From: Phycisphaerae bacterium
GTDB lineage: Bacteria > Planctomycetota > Phycisphaerae > Phycisphaerales > SM1A02
Assembly (NCBI GenBank): GCA_018665385.1
Contig: JABJDN010000086.1
Span: forward strand, 1 to 5,242
Direction: 5' to 3'
DNA: 5,242 nucleotides
Numbering within the stretch: position 1 is the first letter of the stretch; each line of letters begins with the position of its first letter. This document shows positions 1 to 5,242 of this stretch, piece by piece. The position numbers were made by a program, and so were the translations under genes. The notes below the pieces were generated by a model. That model worked only from the letters and a program-made list of their open reading frames with translations. It searched no databases and had not been told where the DNA came from.

Positions 1-28
1 CGGCTGGCAATTGCCAGCCGTTTTGCTT
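1..28 (+). terminator. Rho-independent terminator of a gene left of the window
   Basis: Bases 1-20 are a perfect inverted repeat: an 8-bp GC-rich arm (CGGCTGGC), an AATT centre and the matching arm. It is followed at once by TTTTGCTTGTTT, a U-rich tract on the plus strand. This is the standard intrinsic terminator layout and would end a plus-strand transcript whose gene lies before base 1. The minus-strand hydrolase gene ends about 60 nt away at base 82 and reads toward this hairpin, so the element may serve both strands. The flank needed to judge that (a T-tract on the minus strand) lies outside the window. Confidence 0.75.
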
Positions 29-81
29 GTTTGAACTACTGTTGCGAATGGATTCACTGAAGGTGTAGTACTAGGCGTACT

Positions 82-720
82 TTAAAAACCATGGACGACG
101 AACTGGTTCGTAAGCCGTTCCTGCCCAATCGTGGAAGTAGGACCATGCCCAGGGAAAAAGGTCATGTCGTTAGGCAATTTCATAAGCACTTCTGAAATTG
201 AGTGCCGAAGATCTTCTACGCTACTTGTTGCAAAATCGTGCCTGCCAATGCTTCCAGCAAACAGGGTATCGCCCACTATTGCTTGGTTGGAATCTATGTG
301 TACAAAACAGATACTGCCTGGGCTATGACCAGGGGCATGAAGCACCTCCCATACGGAGTCTCCAAGCGTTAGTTGCTGGCCAGGTGTTATGTATCCATTT
401 GGTGGAGACGCTGTAATTGGCATTCCTGCTAAACCAGACAAGTTGAGCATAGGGCTCATGTTCCATTCTGATTCTGATTCATGGCAAAGGACTGGAATAT
501 TCCCGATCTTGCTGCGTAGCTGATCAAGCCCAGCTATATGGTCAGCATGGCAATGCGTAAGAAGTATCGCATTCGGAACAAGGCCTTCTGCTTGCAAATA
601 TGAAATTAACTCCTCCGGTTCGTACCCACAGTCAACTACCCAGCAATCATCGCCAGAAGTCACAACGTGGCAGTTCGTTTGGTAGTGACCAAGTGCAAAT
701 GGTGTAATTTTGACGGTCAT
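82..720 (-). CDS. MBL-fold metallo-hydrolase, glyoxalase II (GloC/YcbL) type
   Basis: A 212-residue soluble enzyme of the metallo-beta-lactamase superfamily. All seven expected metal ligands are visible: H56, H58, D60 and H61 in THCHADH, H132 in APGHSPG, D151 in VGDTLF and H192 in FPGHGP. The GDTLFAGSIGRHD block (150-162) is typical of hydroxyacylglutathione hydrolases. The protein lacks the extra C-terminal helical domain of classical GloB (about 250 aa), so it fits the short GloC/YcbL class, which hydrolyses S-lactoylglutathione or related thioesters in the cytoplasm. Which thiol this host uses is not shown. The start is ATG at 718-720 because AAGGAG sits 7 nt upstream; an in-frame TTG at 744 would place that site inside the gene. 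It is divergent from the cupin gene. Assignment to the superfamily is secure; the substrate is inferred. Confidence 0.92.
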   Translation of the reverse strand: MTVKITPFALGHYQTNCHVVTSGDDCWVVDCGYEPEELISYLQAEGLVPNAILLTHCHADHIAGLDQLRSKIGNIPVLCHESESEWNMSPMLNLSGLAGMPITASPPNGYITPGQQLTLGDSVWEVLHAPGHSPGSICFVHIDSNQAIVGDTLFAGSIGRHDFATSSVEDLRHSISEVLMKLPNDMTFFPGHGPTSTIGQERLTNQFVVHGF

Positions 721-727
721 GTTGATG

Positions 728-733
728 CTCCTT
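728..733 (-). promoter_or_regulatory. Shine-Dalgarno site of the MBL hydrolase gene
   Basis: AAGGAG on the minus strand, 7 nt before the ATG at 720-718. It decides the start in favour of this ATG over the in-frame TTG at 744-742, which has no comparable site. Confidence 0.8.
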
Positions 734-760
734 AGGGTATACAATGGACTTTACGAGCCC

Positions 761-766
761 AAAGGA
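761..766 (+). promoter_or_regulatory. Shine-Dalgarno site of the cupin gene
   Basis: AAAGGA lies 5 nt before the ATG at 772 and supports that start for the cupin protein. Confidence 0.65.
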
Positions 767-771
767 TACCA

Positions 772-1140
772 ATGATTAAAAGAAGCGTACAGCAGGTAGA
801 AGGCACAAAACTCGAAGGCGATGGCATTCAAGGCGTCACCATGAAACTGCTTGTTGGCAGGGAAGACAGCGCACCCACCTTTGCGATGCGTCATTTTGCT
901 GTTGAACCCGACGGATTCACGCCAAACCACCAGCATCCTTGGGAGCACGAAGTGCTTGTTCTTTCAGGCAAGGGCGAATTTGAATGCAACGGCGAGGTAT
1001 TGCCAATTACTGCTGGGGATGGGCTTTACATACCCTCTAATGATTTGCATCAATTTAGAAATACAAGCGATTCGCCATTAGAGTTCCTTTGCATTGTCCC
1101 AGTTGAATCTGATTGCGGCGAAGTGGTCCCTGGAAGTTAA
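772..1140 (+). CDS. Small single-domain cupin protein
   Basis: A 122-residue soluble protein that is almost entirely one cupin beta-barrel. Cupin motif 1 is seen as GFTPNHQHPWEHE (48-60), giving metal ligands H53, H55 and E60. Motif 2 is IPSNDLHQFRN (87-97), giving the fourth ligand H93; the usual PxG is PSN here. With 2-His/Glu/His ligands intact it probably binds Fe, Mn, Ni or Zn. Small cupins range from dioxygenases and isomerases to sensor or storage proteins, and nothing in the sequence picks one. The start ATG has AAAGGA 5 nt upstream. It is the first gene of the plus-strand run and ends 6 nt before the next gene. It is divergent from the glyoxalase II-like gene across 51 bp, which may mean shared control. 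The fold is secure; the function is unknown. Confidence 0.88.
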   Translation: MIKRSVQQVEGTKLEGDGIQGVTMKLLVGREDSAPTFAMRHFAVEPDGFTPNHQHPWEHEVLVLSGKGEFECNGEVLPITAGDGLYIPSNDLHQFRNTSDSPLEFLCIVPVESDCGEVVPGS

Positions 1141-1146
1141 TACTAC

Positions 1147-2061
1147 ATGCGGAGCCACAATAACTATTTTATAAGTTTAATTTCCATTGCTTTGATTGGA
1201 ATTATCCTAGGAGCATTACAAGTGGCAGATCCACTGTCGGCTGAACTTTTCTTGGGATCTTTAATATTTCTTGCAGTTGCATTAAATGGTTGGTGTTTGT
1301 CTGCCTCGTTGCAGAGCAAGAATACAAATGAACCTTCGGATGACTCTGTAAAACTTGATTCAATTCTTGAAGCTATGCAAATGTCAGAAAATGCGAAACG
1401 GATATTGTTTCGCGATCGTGAATTATTGTTGCTTCGAGAAACTGTACAAAACGATATAGCAAAAAGCGATTTCCATGCCGCGCTTGTGTTGTGCGATCAA
1501 ATGGCCAATGTCTTTGGAGCGGTCGAAGAAGCAGAAGAAATGCGTACCCGCGTTCAAGAGATTATTCATCAGCACCATGAGGATCGCATTCAAGATGAAA
1601 TGCTACAGTTGGCAGAGTTTATACAAAAGCAACAGTGGGTCGAGGCGTATCAATTTTCAGCGAGAATGCGTAGACTTTATCCAGAATCGCCATTGCTGCA
1701 CGGCTTGGAACAAAAGATTGCAGATGCTCGAACGCAATACCGACATCAATTAGAAGATTCTTTTTTGCATTCTGCACAGAATGAAGAGGTTGAAACGGCA
1801 ATGGCGTTGTTACGCGAATTGGATGGCTATTTGACTCCAGAAGAAGCACGCAAGTTTAGAGATACCGCAACGGATGTCATTACAAAGTTTCGAGTTTCAT
1901 TAGGGGAACGGTTTAAAATGGCAGTGAAGGACCATCGTTGGAAAGAGGTCATTGGTTTTGGTGAAGAGATTACAATTCAATTCCCCAATACCAAAATGGC
2001 TGAAGAAGCAGCAGAGATGATTAAAACAATACGTAGTCGAGCAACTGAGGAAGAAACTTGA
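1147..2061 (+). CDS. Two-TM membrane protein with cytoplasmic TPR-like domain
   Basis: A 304-residue protein of unknown function. Two hydrophobic helices (about 8-26 and 33-54) are joined by a short acidic loop. By the positive-inside rule (R2 before the first helix, K58 after the second) both ends should face the cytoplasm. From about 70 on it is charged and helical, with four loosely repeated helix pairs: around DFHAALVLCDQMANVFG (108-124), QQWVEAYQFSARMRRLYP (162-179), EEVETAMALLRELDGYL (213-229) and HRWKEVIGFGEEITIQFP (263-280), the last followed by NTKMAEEA. This resembles degenerate tetratricopeptide (TPR) repeats, which usually bind proteins. No catalytic motif is seen. The ATG is 6 nt after the cupin stop, with a weak GGAAG 10 nt upstream, so it probably relies on the shared transcript. 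Similar proteins occur in Planctomycetota as far as I recall (inference, not searched). Confidence 0.8.
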   Translation: MRSHNNYFISLISIALIGIILGALQVADPLSAELFLGSLIFLAVALNGWCLSASLQSKNTNEPSDDSVKLDSILEAMQMSENAKRILFRDRELLLLRETVQNDIAKSDFHAALVLCDQMANVFGAVEEAEEMRTRVQEIIHQHHEDRIQDEMLQLAEFIQKQQWVEAYQFSARMRRLYPESPLLHGLEQKIADARTQYRHQLEDSFLHSAQNEEVETAMALLRELDGYLTPEEARKFRDTATDVITKFRVSLGERFKMAVKDHRWKEVIGFGEEITIQFPNTKMAEEAAEMIKTIRSRATEEET

Positions 2062-2066
2062 GCATG

Positions 2067-2072
2067 AGGAGG
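2067..2072 (+). promoter_or_regulatory. Strong Shine-Dalgarno site of the HEAT lipoprotein gene
   Basis: A perfect AGGAGG lies 9 nt before the ATG at 2082. In-frame alternatives TTG at 2058 and ATG at 2064 lie upstream of it and would translate through it. They would also put charged residues (MRRNR) ahead of an otherwise complete signal peptide. The site therefore favours 2082 as the start. Confidence 0.8.
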
Positions 2073-2081
2073 AATAGAACT

Positions 2082-2909
2082 ATGAAATTTGTGGCACTTC
2101 TAGCAGTAACTGGCGTTTGTATGTCGAGTTGCGTAGTCGATGACTTCAATAACATGGCTGAAGGTTTTTCTCCAATCTCGCCTACGCAAGCTGCGATTAT
2201 GGCAGTGGACCAATACAACGCGGATGAACGAAGAACAGGAATCACCTTACTAGCGAATTCAACGTTCGGCGGCGCGCCAGAATATGTTTCACTCTACCGC
2301 GATTATGTACTTGAAGACAGCGACCCGCTTGTTCGAGCGGCCTCTATCAAAGCACTCGCTAGATTTGGTACATCAGACGATGCGCTGCTTATAGCGCCTT
2401 GGTTAGATATCAGAACTGAATCGAGCGCCCAAGTTCGCAGGGCTTCTGCAATAGCATTGCAACGACTGCATAATCCAGCAGTAATTAACACGCTTCTTCT
2501 GTCGCTTCGTAACACAGAAGAAGAAGGCCAAGTTCGAGCCTCTGTCGCAACCGCATTAGGGCAGTATCCTGAAAACAGAGTATTTATTGCATTAATTTCC
2601 GCGTTGCAAGCGCCTGATTTAGCAATCGACTTGTCTGCAGCGCAATCGTTGCATTCACTCACAGGCCAAGTATTCGGAATTGATTGGGATGCATGGTTTG
2701 AGTGGGGCGAGCTTATTGTGCAGGAACGAGGCGATATTTTTGAACATATGGCAAAATACGAATACCCTACGTACCAACACCAAGAAAGATGGTGGGACAA
2801 ATTAGCATTTTGGGAATACCGCATACATGAGACTCCCGGTTCGCCAAGTGGTATAGAAGGTGGCGGTCCTCGCTCGACGTACGACGAAGAGGAAGACGTC
2901 CTTCAGTGA
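2082..2909 (+). CDS. HEAT-repeat lipoprotein
   Basis: A 275-residue predicted envelope lipoprotein. Residues 1-17 form a short signal peptide (MKFVALLAVTGVCMSSC) with C17 as the likely lipidated residue; the lipobox MSSC is imperfect, since Leu/Val is usual at -3. From about 66 to 195 come HEAT or PBS-lyase-type helical repeats: DPLVRAASIKALARFG (81-96), AQVRRASAIALQRL (116-129), GQVRASVATALGQYP (149-163) and LAIDLSAAQSLHSLTG (180-195). Such alpha-solenoids act as protein-binding scaffolds; no enzyme motif is seen. Next comes a Trp-rich stretch, FGIDWDAWFEWGE (198-210) and ERWWDKLAFWEYR (235-247), then a Gly/Ser/Pro-rich and acidic tail. The gene starts 20 nt after the TPR gene with its own strong AGGAGG, and its TGA overlaps the next start. 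It should sit outside the inner membrane. Its specific role is unknown. Confidence 0.82.
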   Translation: MKFVALLAVTGVCMSSCVVDDFNNMAEGFSPISPTQAAIMAVDQYNADERRTGITLLANSTFGGAPEYVSLYRDYVLEDSDPLVRAASIKALARFGTSDDALLIAPWLDIRTESSAQVRRASAIALQRLHNPAVINTLLLSLRNTEEEGQVRASVATALGQYPENRVFIALISALQAPDLAIDLSAAQSLHSLTGQVFGIDWDAWFEWGELIVQERGDIFEHMAKYEYPTYQHQERWWDKLAFWEYRIHETPGSPSGIEGGGPRSTYDEEEDVLQ

Positions 2910-4384
2910 TACGCGGACAAGACGAACAAGAGACTAAGAAAAAAACACAGAGCGGAGAAATTCAAAACGGCTCGCTAGCGGGGAAGACAATGTGGGTTGC
3001 CATTTGGTTTCTCGCTATTCCAATTCTCATTCAACAAATTTTAGTTGCGACAGTTGGGCTTGCAGACAAAATGTTTGCAGGCGCTCTGCCAGAGGATATT
3101 GTGCTTCCAGCGATGGATGCAATTGGCATAGGTTCGTACATTGGTTGGTTTATATCTATTGCTGTCTCTGGTGTTGGCATTGGCGCGCAAGCCCTCATCG
3201 CACGGGCGATGGGCAGAGGCGATGTAGAGTTTGGGCAACGCGCAGTAGCCCAATCTTTAATTCTCGCACTCATCTGGGGCATTGTGGTAGCAATTGCACT
3301 TTGGATGTTGGCAGATACAATCGGTGATGTTTGTCAACTGTCCGGACAAGCAAAAACATATTTGACGCAGTACATACGAATAGTTGCTATAGGCATGCCC
3401 GCTTGTAGCATTATGACCACTGGTGCAATGGCGTTGCATGGGAGTGGCGATACTCTTCGCCCTGCGCTTGTGACAGTTGTTGTAAACATTGTCAATGTTT
3501 CAGTCTCTTGGGGTTTAAGTGGCGCTGCTATGCGGTTCGGTGACGAGACCTACACCAACCCATTCGATTATAACCTTCATGTTACTGGTATTGCAATCGG
3601 AACTTCAGTCGCCTATCTTGTGGGCGGTATTCTTATCGTTGCAGTGCTACTGAAAGGCTCGAAAGACCTCTCGTTACGGCTACGTAATCTTGTGCCAGAC
3701 TTCGCATTATTCTGGCGTATCGCAAAACTTGGGGTTCCTAATTTCTTTGAAGGGTTGTCTATGTGGGCGGCTAATTTATTCATCCTGCAATTCATTGGGC
3801 AAATTTCGATGCAAATGGCAACGAAGAATGGCAGCGATGTGCCAGTGCAAGGGTTGCAGGGCGCGCATGTTATTGGCGTGCAGTGGGAATCTTTTAGTTT
3901 CCTTCCTGGATTTGCAATAGGTATAGCAGCAGGCACATTAGCGGGTCAATATTTAGGCGCAGGAAACGAAAAATATGCAAGAAAAGCTGTCTGGTCTTGC
4001 GTGATGCTTGCAGTTATTTTTATGGGTTCAATTGGTATCGTCATGATGTTCGCAGGTGATTCGCTCACTTCTTTTATAACGCAAGAGCCGATGCATCTTG
4101 CACTCGTGCCGAAACTTCTGTTTATCGCGGGTGTAACCCAAATAGGATTTGCTGTCATGATGGTGATTCGCCAAGCACTGAAAGGTGTAGGCGATACTAC
4201 TTGGACTTTCGCAATAACCTCTTTCTCTAGTTGGTGCATCCGTTTGCCAGCAGCATGGTATTTGGGCATTCACATAGAACTTGGGCTCGTCGGTGTTTGG
4301 TACGCTTTATGCGGAGAAATGCTTATTCGATCGGTATTGTTTATTATTCGATTCAATCAACGTGGTTGGATGAAAAGTATTTAG
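2906..4384 (+). CDS. MATE-family multidrug/organic cation efflux transporter
   Basis: A 492-residue inner-membrane protein with about 12 hydrophobic helices, the usual MATE count and near the usual 450-500 aa. The two-fold internal repeat shows in paired motifs: ALIARAMGRGD (96-106) matches GTLAGQYLGAGN (343-354), and ALHGSGDTLRP (176-186) matches ALKGVGDTTW (424-433). MATE exporters swap drugs or organic cations for Na+ or H+; coupling ion and substrate cannot be read here. The start is GTG at 2906, sharing GTGA with the stop of the lipoprotein gene, which suggests translational coupling; a weak AGGA lies 12 nt upstream. An ATG at 2990 with GGGGAAG nearby is a possible shorter start, but it would drop the SLAGK segment just before helix 1. 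Two polar stretches (about 209-225 and 302-322) are longer than I expect for the family. The gene ends overlapping the convergent phosphoesterase gene by 4 nt. Confidence 0.9.
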   Translation: MIRGQDEQETKKKTQSGEIQNGSLAGKTMWVAIWFLAIPILIQQILVATVGLADKMFAGALPEDIVLPAMDAIGIGSYIGWFISIAVSGVGIGAQALIARAMGRGDVEFGQRAVAQSLILALIWGIVVAIALWMLADTIGDVCQLSGQAKTYLTQYIRIVAIGMPACSIMTTGAMALHGSGDTLRPALVTVVVNIVNVSVSWGLSGAAMRFGDETYTNPFDYNLHVTGIAIGTSVAYLVGGILIVAVLLKGSKDLSLRLRNLVPDFALFWRIAKLGVPNFFEGLSMWAANLFILQFIGQISMQMATKNGSDVPVQGLQGAHVIGVQWESFSFLPGFAIGIAAGTLAGQYLGAGNEKYARKAVWSCVMLAVIFMGSIGIVMMFAGDSLTSFITQEPMHLALVPKLLFIAGVTQIGFAVMMVIRQALKGVGDTTWTFAITSFSSWCIRLPAAWYLGIHIELGLVGVWYALCGEMLIRSVLFIIRFNQRGWMKSI

Positions 4385-5133
4385 GTGCCGCGTCCAAGTC
4401 GTTCAGCCAAAGCAGCGGGTAAACCAACAGCATGCATTTCGTTTTGCGCACCAGCAATGTCGTACTCTGTTCTGTAGAGTGTGAAGATTGCTTCTGCGTC
4501 TGGTGATGTGTGTTCTAGAACGGCATAACTCGCGCGGGAGTCGCCATCTCTGGGTTGTCCCACTGAGCCGGGGTTGCAAAGGTATTTGTTTTCTGGCGAA
4601 AGTGTGACGGACTCACCATCTGCTAATAGTTTCATAGTGACTTCGCCATCTGGCGTGGCGCAAAAGACCGTTGGAAGATGCGTATGCCCATGCAAGCAAA
4701 TCCCTTTTTCAAGACCATCAAATGCTTCGATTGCATGTTGCAATTGATGAATGTAGGCAGAGTCATGGAGCACTGGGGTGTCGTGCACAAGCAAGAGAGA
4801 GTCGCCTAAACGAATTCGAGTTTTCATATGGCTAATGGCATGCAAGTGGTACGCACTTAATTGTTCACGTGTCCAATTGAGCGCTAACATTGCTGAACTG
4901 TTGAAGTATCTGCCAAGGTCTGGATCTAGAATTGCTTCATCATGGTTTCCCTTGATGATTTCATGGCAGTAACTCAGAACAAGGTCAAGGCATTTTGTGG
5001 GCGAAGGTCCGTACCCGACAATATCACCAAGGCAAACTATGCGGTCGACTTCAAGGGCACCTAGTTTCTCATAGACCGCTCGCAACGCATGTGCGTTCCC
5101 GTGAATATCAGAAATGATGCCATATCGTGACAT
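4381..5133 (-). CDS. YfcE/MJ0936-type metallophosphoesterase
   Basis: A 250-residue cytoplasmic calcineurin-like phosphoesterase. The two-metal site is complete: D9 and H11 in SDIHGN, D37 in CLGDIVGYGP, N63 and H64 in KGNHDEA, H117 in LVHDTP, and H150 and H152 in LHGHTHLP. The NPGSVGQPRDG motif (187-197) is characteristic of the YfcE/MJ0936 branch, which cleaves phosphodiesters or phosphomonoesters with Mn2+ or similar; the natural substrate is generally unknown. The third histidine motif reads HDTP where many relatives have HGSP, a mild variation. The ATG at 5133 lies 8 nt after the stop of an upstream gene, with only a purine-rich GAAGAAGAA inside that gene as a possible ribosome site, so translation may be coupled. 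The C-terminus LAERLGRGT is complete. It converges on the MATE gene with overlapping stop codons. The family is secure; the role is not. Confidence 0.92.
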   Translation of the reverse strand: MSRYGIISDIHGNAHALRAVYEKLGALEVDRIVCLGDIVGYGPSPTKCLDLVLSYCHEIIKGNHDEAILDPDLGRYFNSSAMLALNWTREQLSAYHLHAISHMKTRIRLGDSLLLVHDTPVLHDSAYIHQLQHAIEAFDGLEKGICLHGHTHLPTVFCATPDGEVTMKLLADGESVTLSPENKYLCNPGSVGQPRDGDSRASYAVLEHTSPDAEAIFTLYRTEYDIAGAQNEMHAVGLPAALAERLGRGT

Positions 5134-5141
5134 TGATGTAT

Positions 5142-5242
5142 TTATTCTTCTTCAGAATTGCTGTCGGGTTCTGGTGCAGGTTCACTTTTTGCTTGTTCAG
5201 CAAGTATTGACTTGATTTTGATTCTATCAGGCGCGAGTACCA
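5142..5242 (-). CDS. C-terminal fragment of an unidentified protein with an acidic tail
   Basis: A minus-strand reading frame enters from the right edge and stops at TAA (5144-5142), giving the last 32 residues of a gene that continues beyond the window. It begins VLAPDRIKIKSILAEQ and ends in a Pro/Glu-rich acidic tail (SEPAPEPDSNSEEE). It is read as coding because the frame is open to the edge, the composition is protein-like, and it ends 8 nt before the phosphoesterase start, the spacing of an operon. The visible part carries no diagnostic motif, so I do not name a family. Confidence 0.6.
   Translation of the reverse strand, partial: VLAPDRIKIKSILAEQAKSEPAPEPDSNSEEE

Larger units (their letters stand above)
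721..771. promoter_or_regulatory. Divergent intergenic region, likely both promoters
   Basis: These 51 bp separate the starts of two divergent genes and must carry or adjoin both promoters. The most promoter-like stretch is GTATACAAT around 738-745. It offers TACAAT as a plus-strand -10 and, on the other strand, TATACC with TTGGGC 15 nt upstream. On the plus strand, TTGACG at 710-715 lies 24 nt before TACAAT, too far for a sigma-70 pair, although it is 17 nt from a poor TAGGGT. The GTATAC core reads the same on both strands. No operator or riboswitch is evident. The exact promoter elements are not established. Confidence 0.3.

Noticed and set aside
67..81. Inverted repeat AGTAC/GTACT just after the MBL hydrolase stop
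   Set aside because: The stem is only 5 bp with a 5-nt loop, AT-rich, and has no T-tract on the minus strand, so it is too weak to call a terminator.
721..744. TTG start at 744 for the MBL hydrolase, adding eight residues
   Set aside because: AAGGAG at 728-733 would lie inside the gene, and the ATG at 720 begins the expected family N-terminus with ideal spacing.
2058..2081. TTG at 2058 or ATG at 2064 as the lipoprotein start, overlapping the TPR gene
   Set aside because: The perfect AGGAGG at 2067-2072 serves ATG 2082, and the signal peptide from 2082 is complete without the extra residues.
2303..2824. Antisense open frame of 173 codons inside the HEAT lipoprotein gene
   Set aside because: It is fully covered by a gene with clear signal peptide and repeats; its translation is Ser/Ala-rich with no recognisable motif, as expected of an antisense shadow.
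1147..2909. Periplasmic complex between the TPR-like domain and the HEAT lipoprotein
   Set aside because: Charge distribution puts the TPR-like domain in the cytoplasm while the lipoprotein would be exported, so direct contact is not supported.
3613..3936. Antisense open frames inside the MATE gene (also 3946-4269 and 4028-4273)
   Set aside because: They lie opposite a well-supported transporter, are low in hydrophobic order and rich in Cys/His/Pro, and match no family.
1..5242. Mobile element, CRISPR, phage defence cassette or tRNA gene
   Set aside because: No transposase, integrase, direct repeat array, tRNA-like fold or known defence domain was seen; all genes are housekeeping-like or envelope proteins.

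Overview
The window is dense bacterial DNA of medium GC content, by eye a little under half G+C. It has short intergenic gaps, Shine-Dalgarno sites of the AAGGAG/AGGAGG type and ATG/GTG starts, so it reads as a chromosomal segment. A predicted lipoprotein points to a Gram-negative type envelope. The mix of a HEAT-repeat lipoprotein ending in a Trp-rich segment, a two-TM protein with a long TPR-like tail, and a GloC-type hydrolase resembles Planctomycetota, perhaps Phycisphaerae. That assignment rests on recall of similar proteins, not on a search, and is tentative. I see no mobile element, CRISPR array, RNA gene or sign of recent transfer.

Layout. A rho-independent terminator (1-28) belongs to a gene left of the window. 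A minus-strand metallo-beta-lactamase-fold hydrolase of glyoxalase II (GloC/YcbL) type follows (82-720). A 51-bp gap (721-771) separates it from a divergent plus-strand run of four closely packed genes: a small cupin protein (772-1140), a two-TM protein with a cytoplasmic TPR-like helical domain (1147-2061), a HEAT-repeat lipoprotein (2082-2909) and a MATE-family transporter (2906-4384). The gaps are 6 nt, 20 nt and a 4-nt overlap, so the four look co-transcribed. On the minus strand, an acidic-tailed protein of unknown identity (C-terminus only, 5142-5242) is followed after 8 nt by a YfcE/MJ0936-type metallophosphoesterase (4381-5133). The stop codon of the latter overlaps that of the MATE gene.

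How the genes may work together. MATE proteins export organic cations or drugs in exchange for Na+ or H+; the glyoxalase II-like hydrolase acts on thioesters; the cupin is a generic metal-binding fold; and the phosphoesterase is a soluble enzyme of open substrate. Only the three-gene block of TPR membrane protein, HEAT lipoprotein and MATE has a hint of a shared job, at the cell envelope. The two scaffold-like proteins are predicted on opposite sides of the inner membrane, so a direct complex is not implied. No clearly new system is visible; the most unusual items are that block and the tail-to-tail stop overlap with no terminator between the genes.
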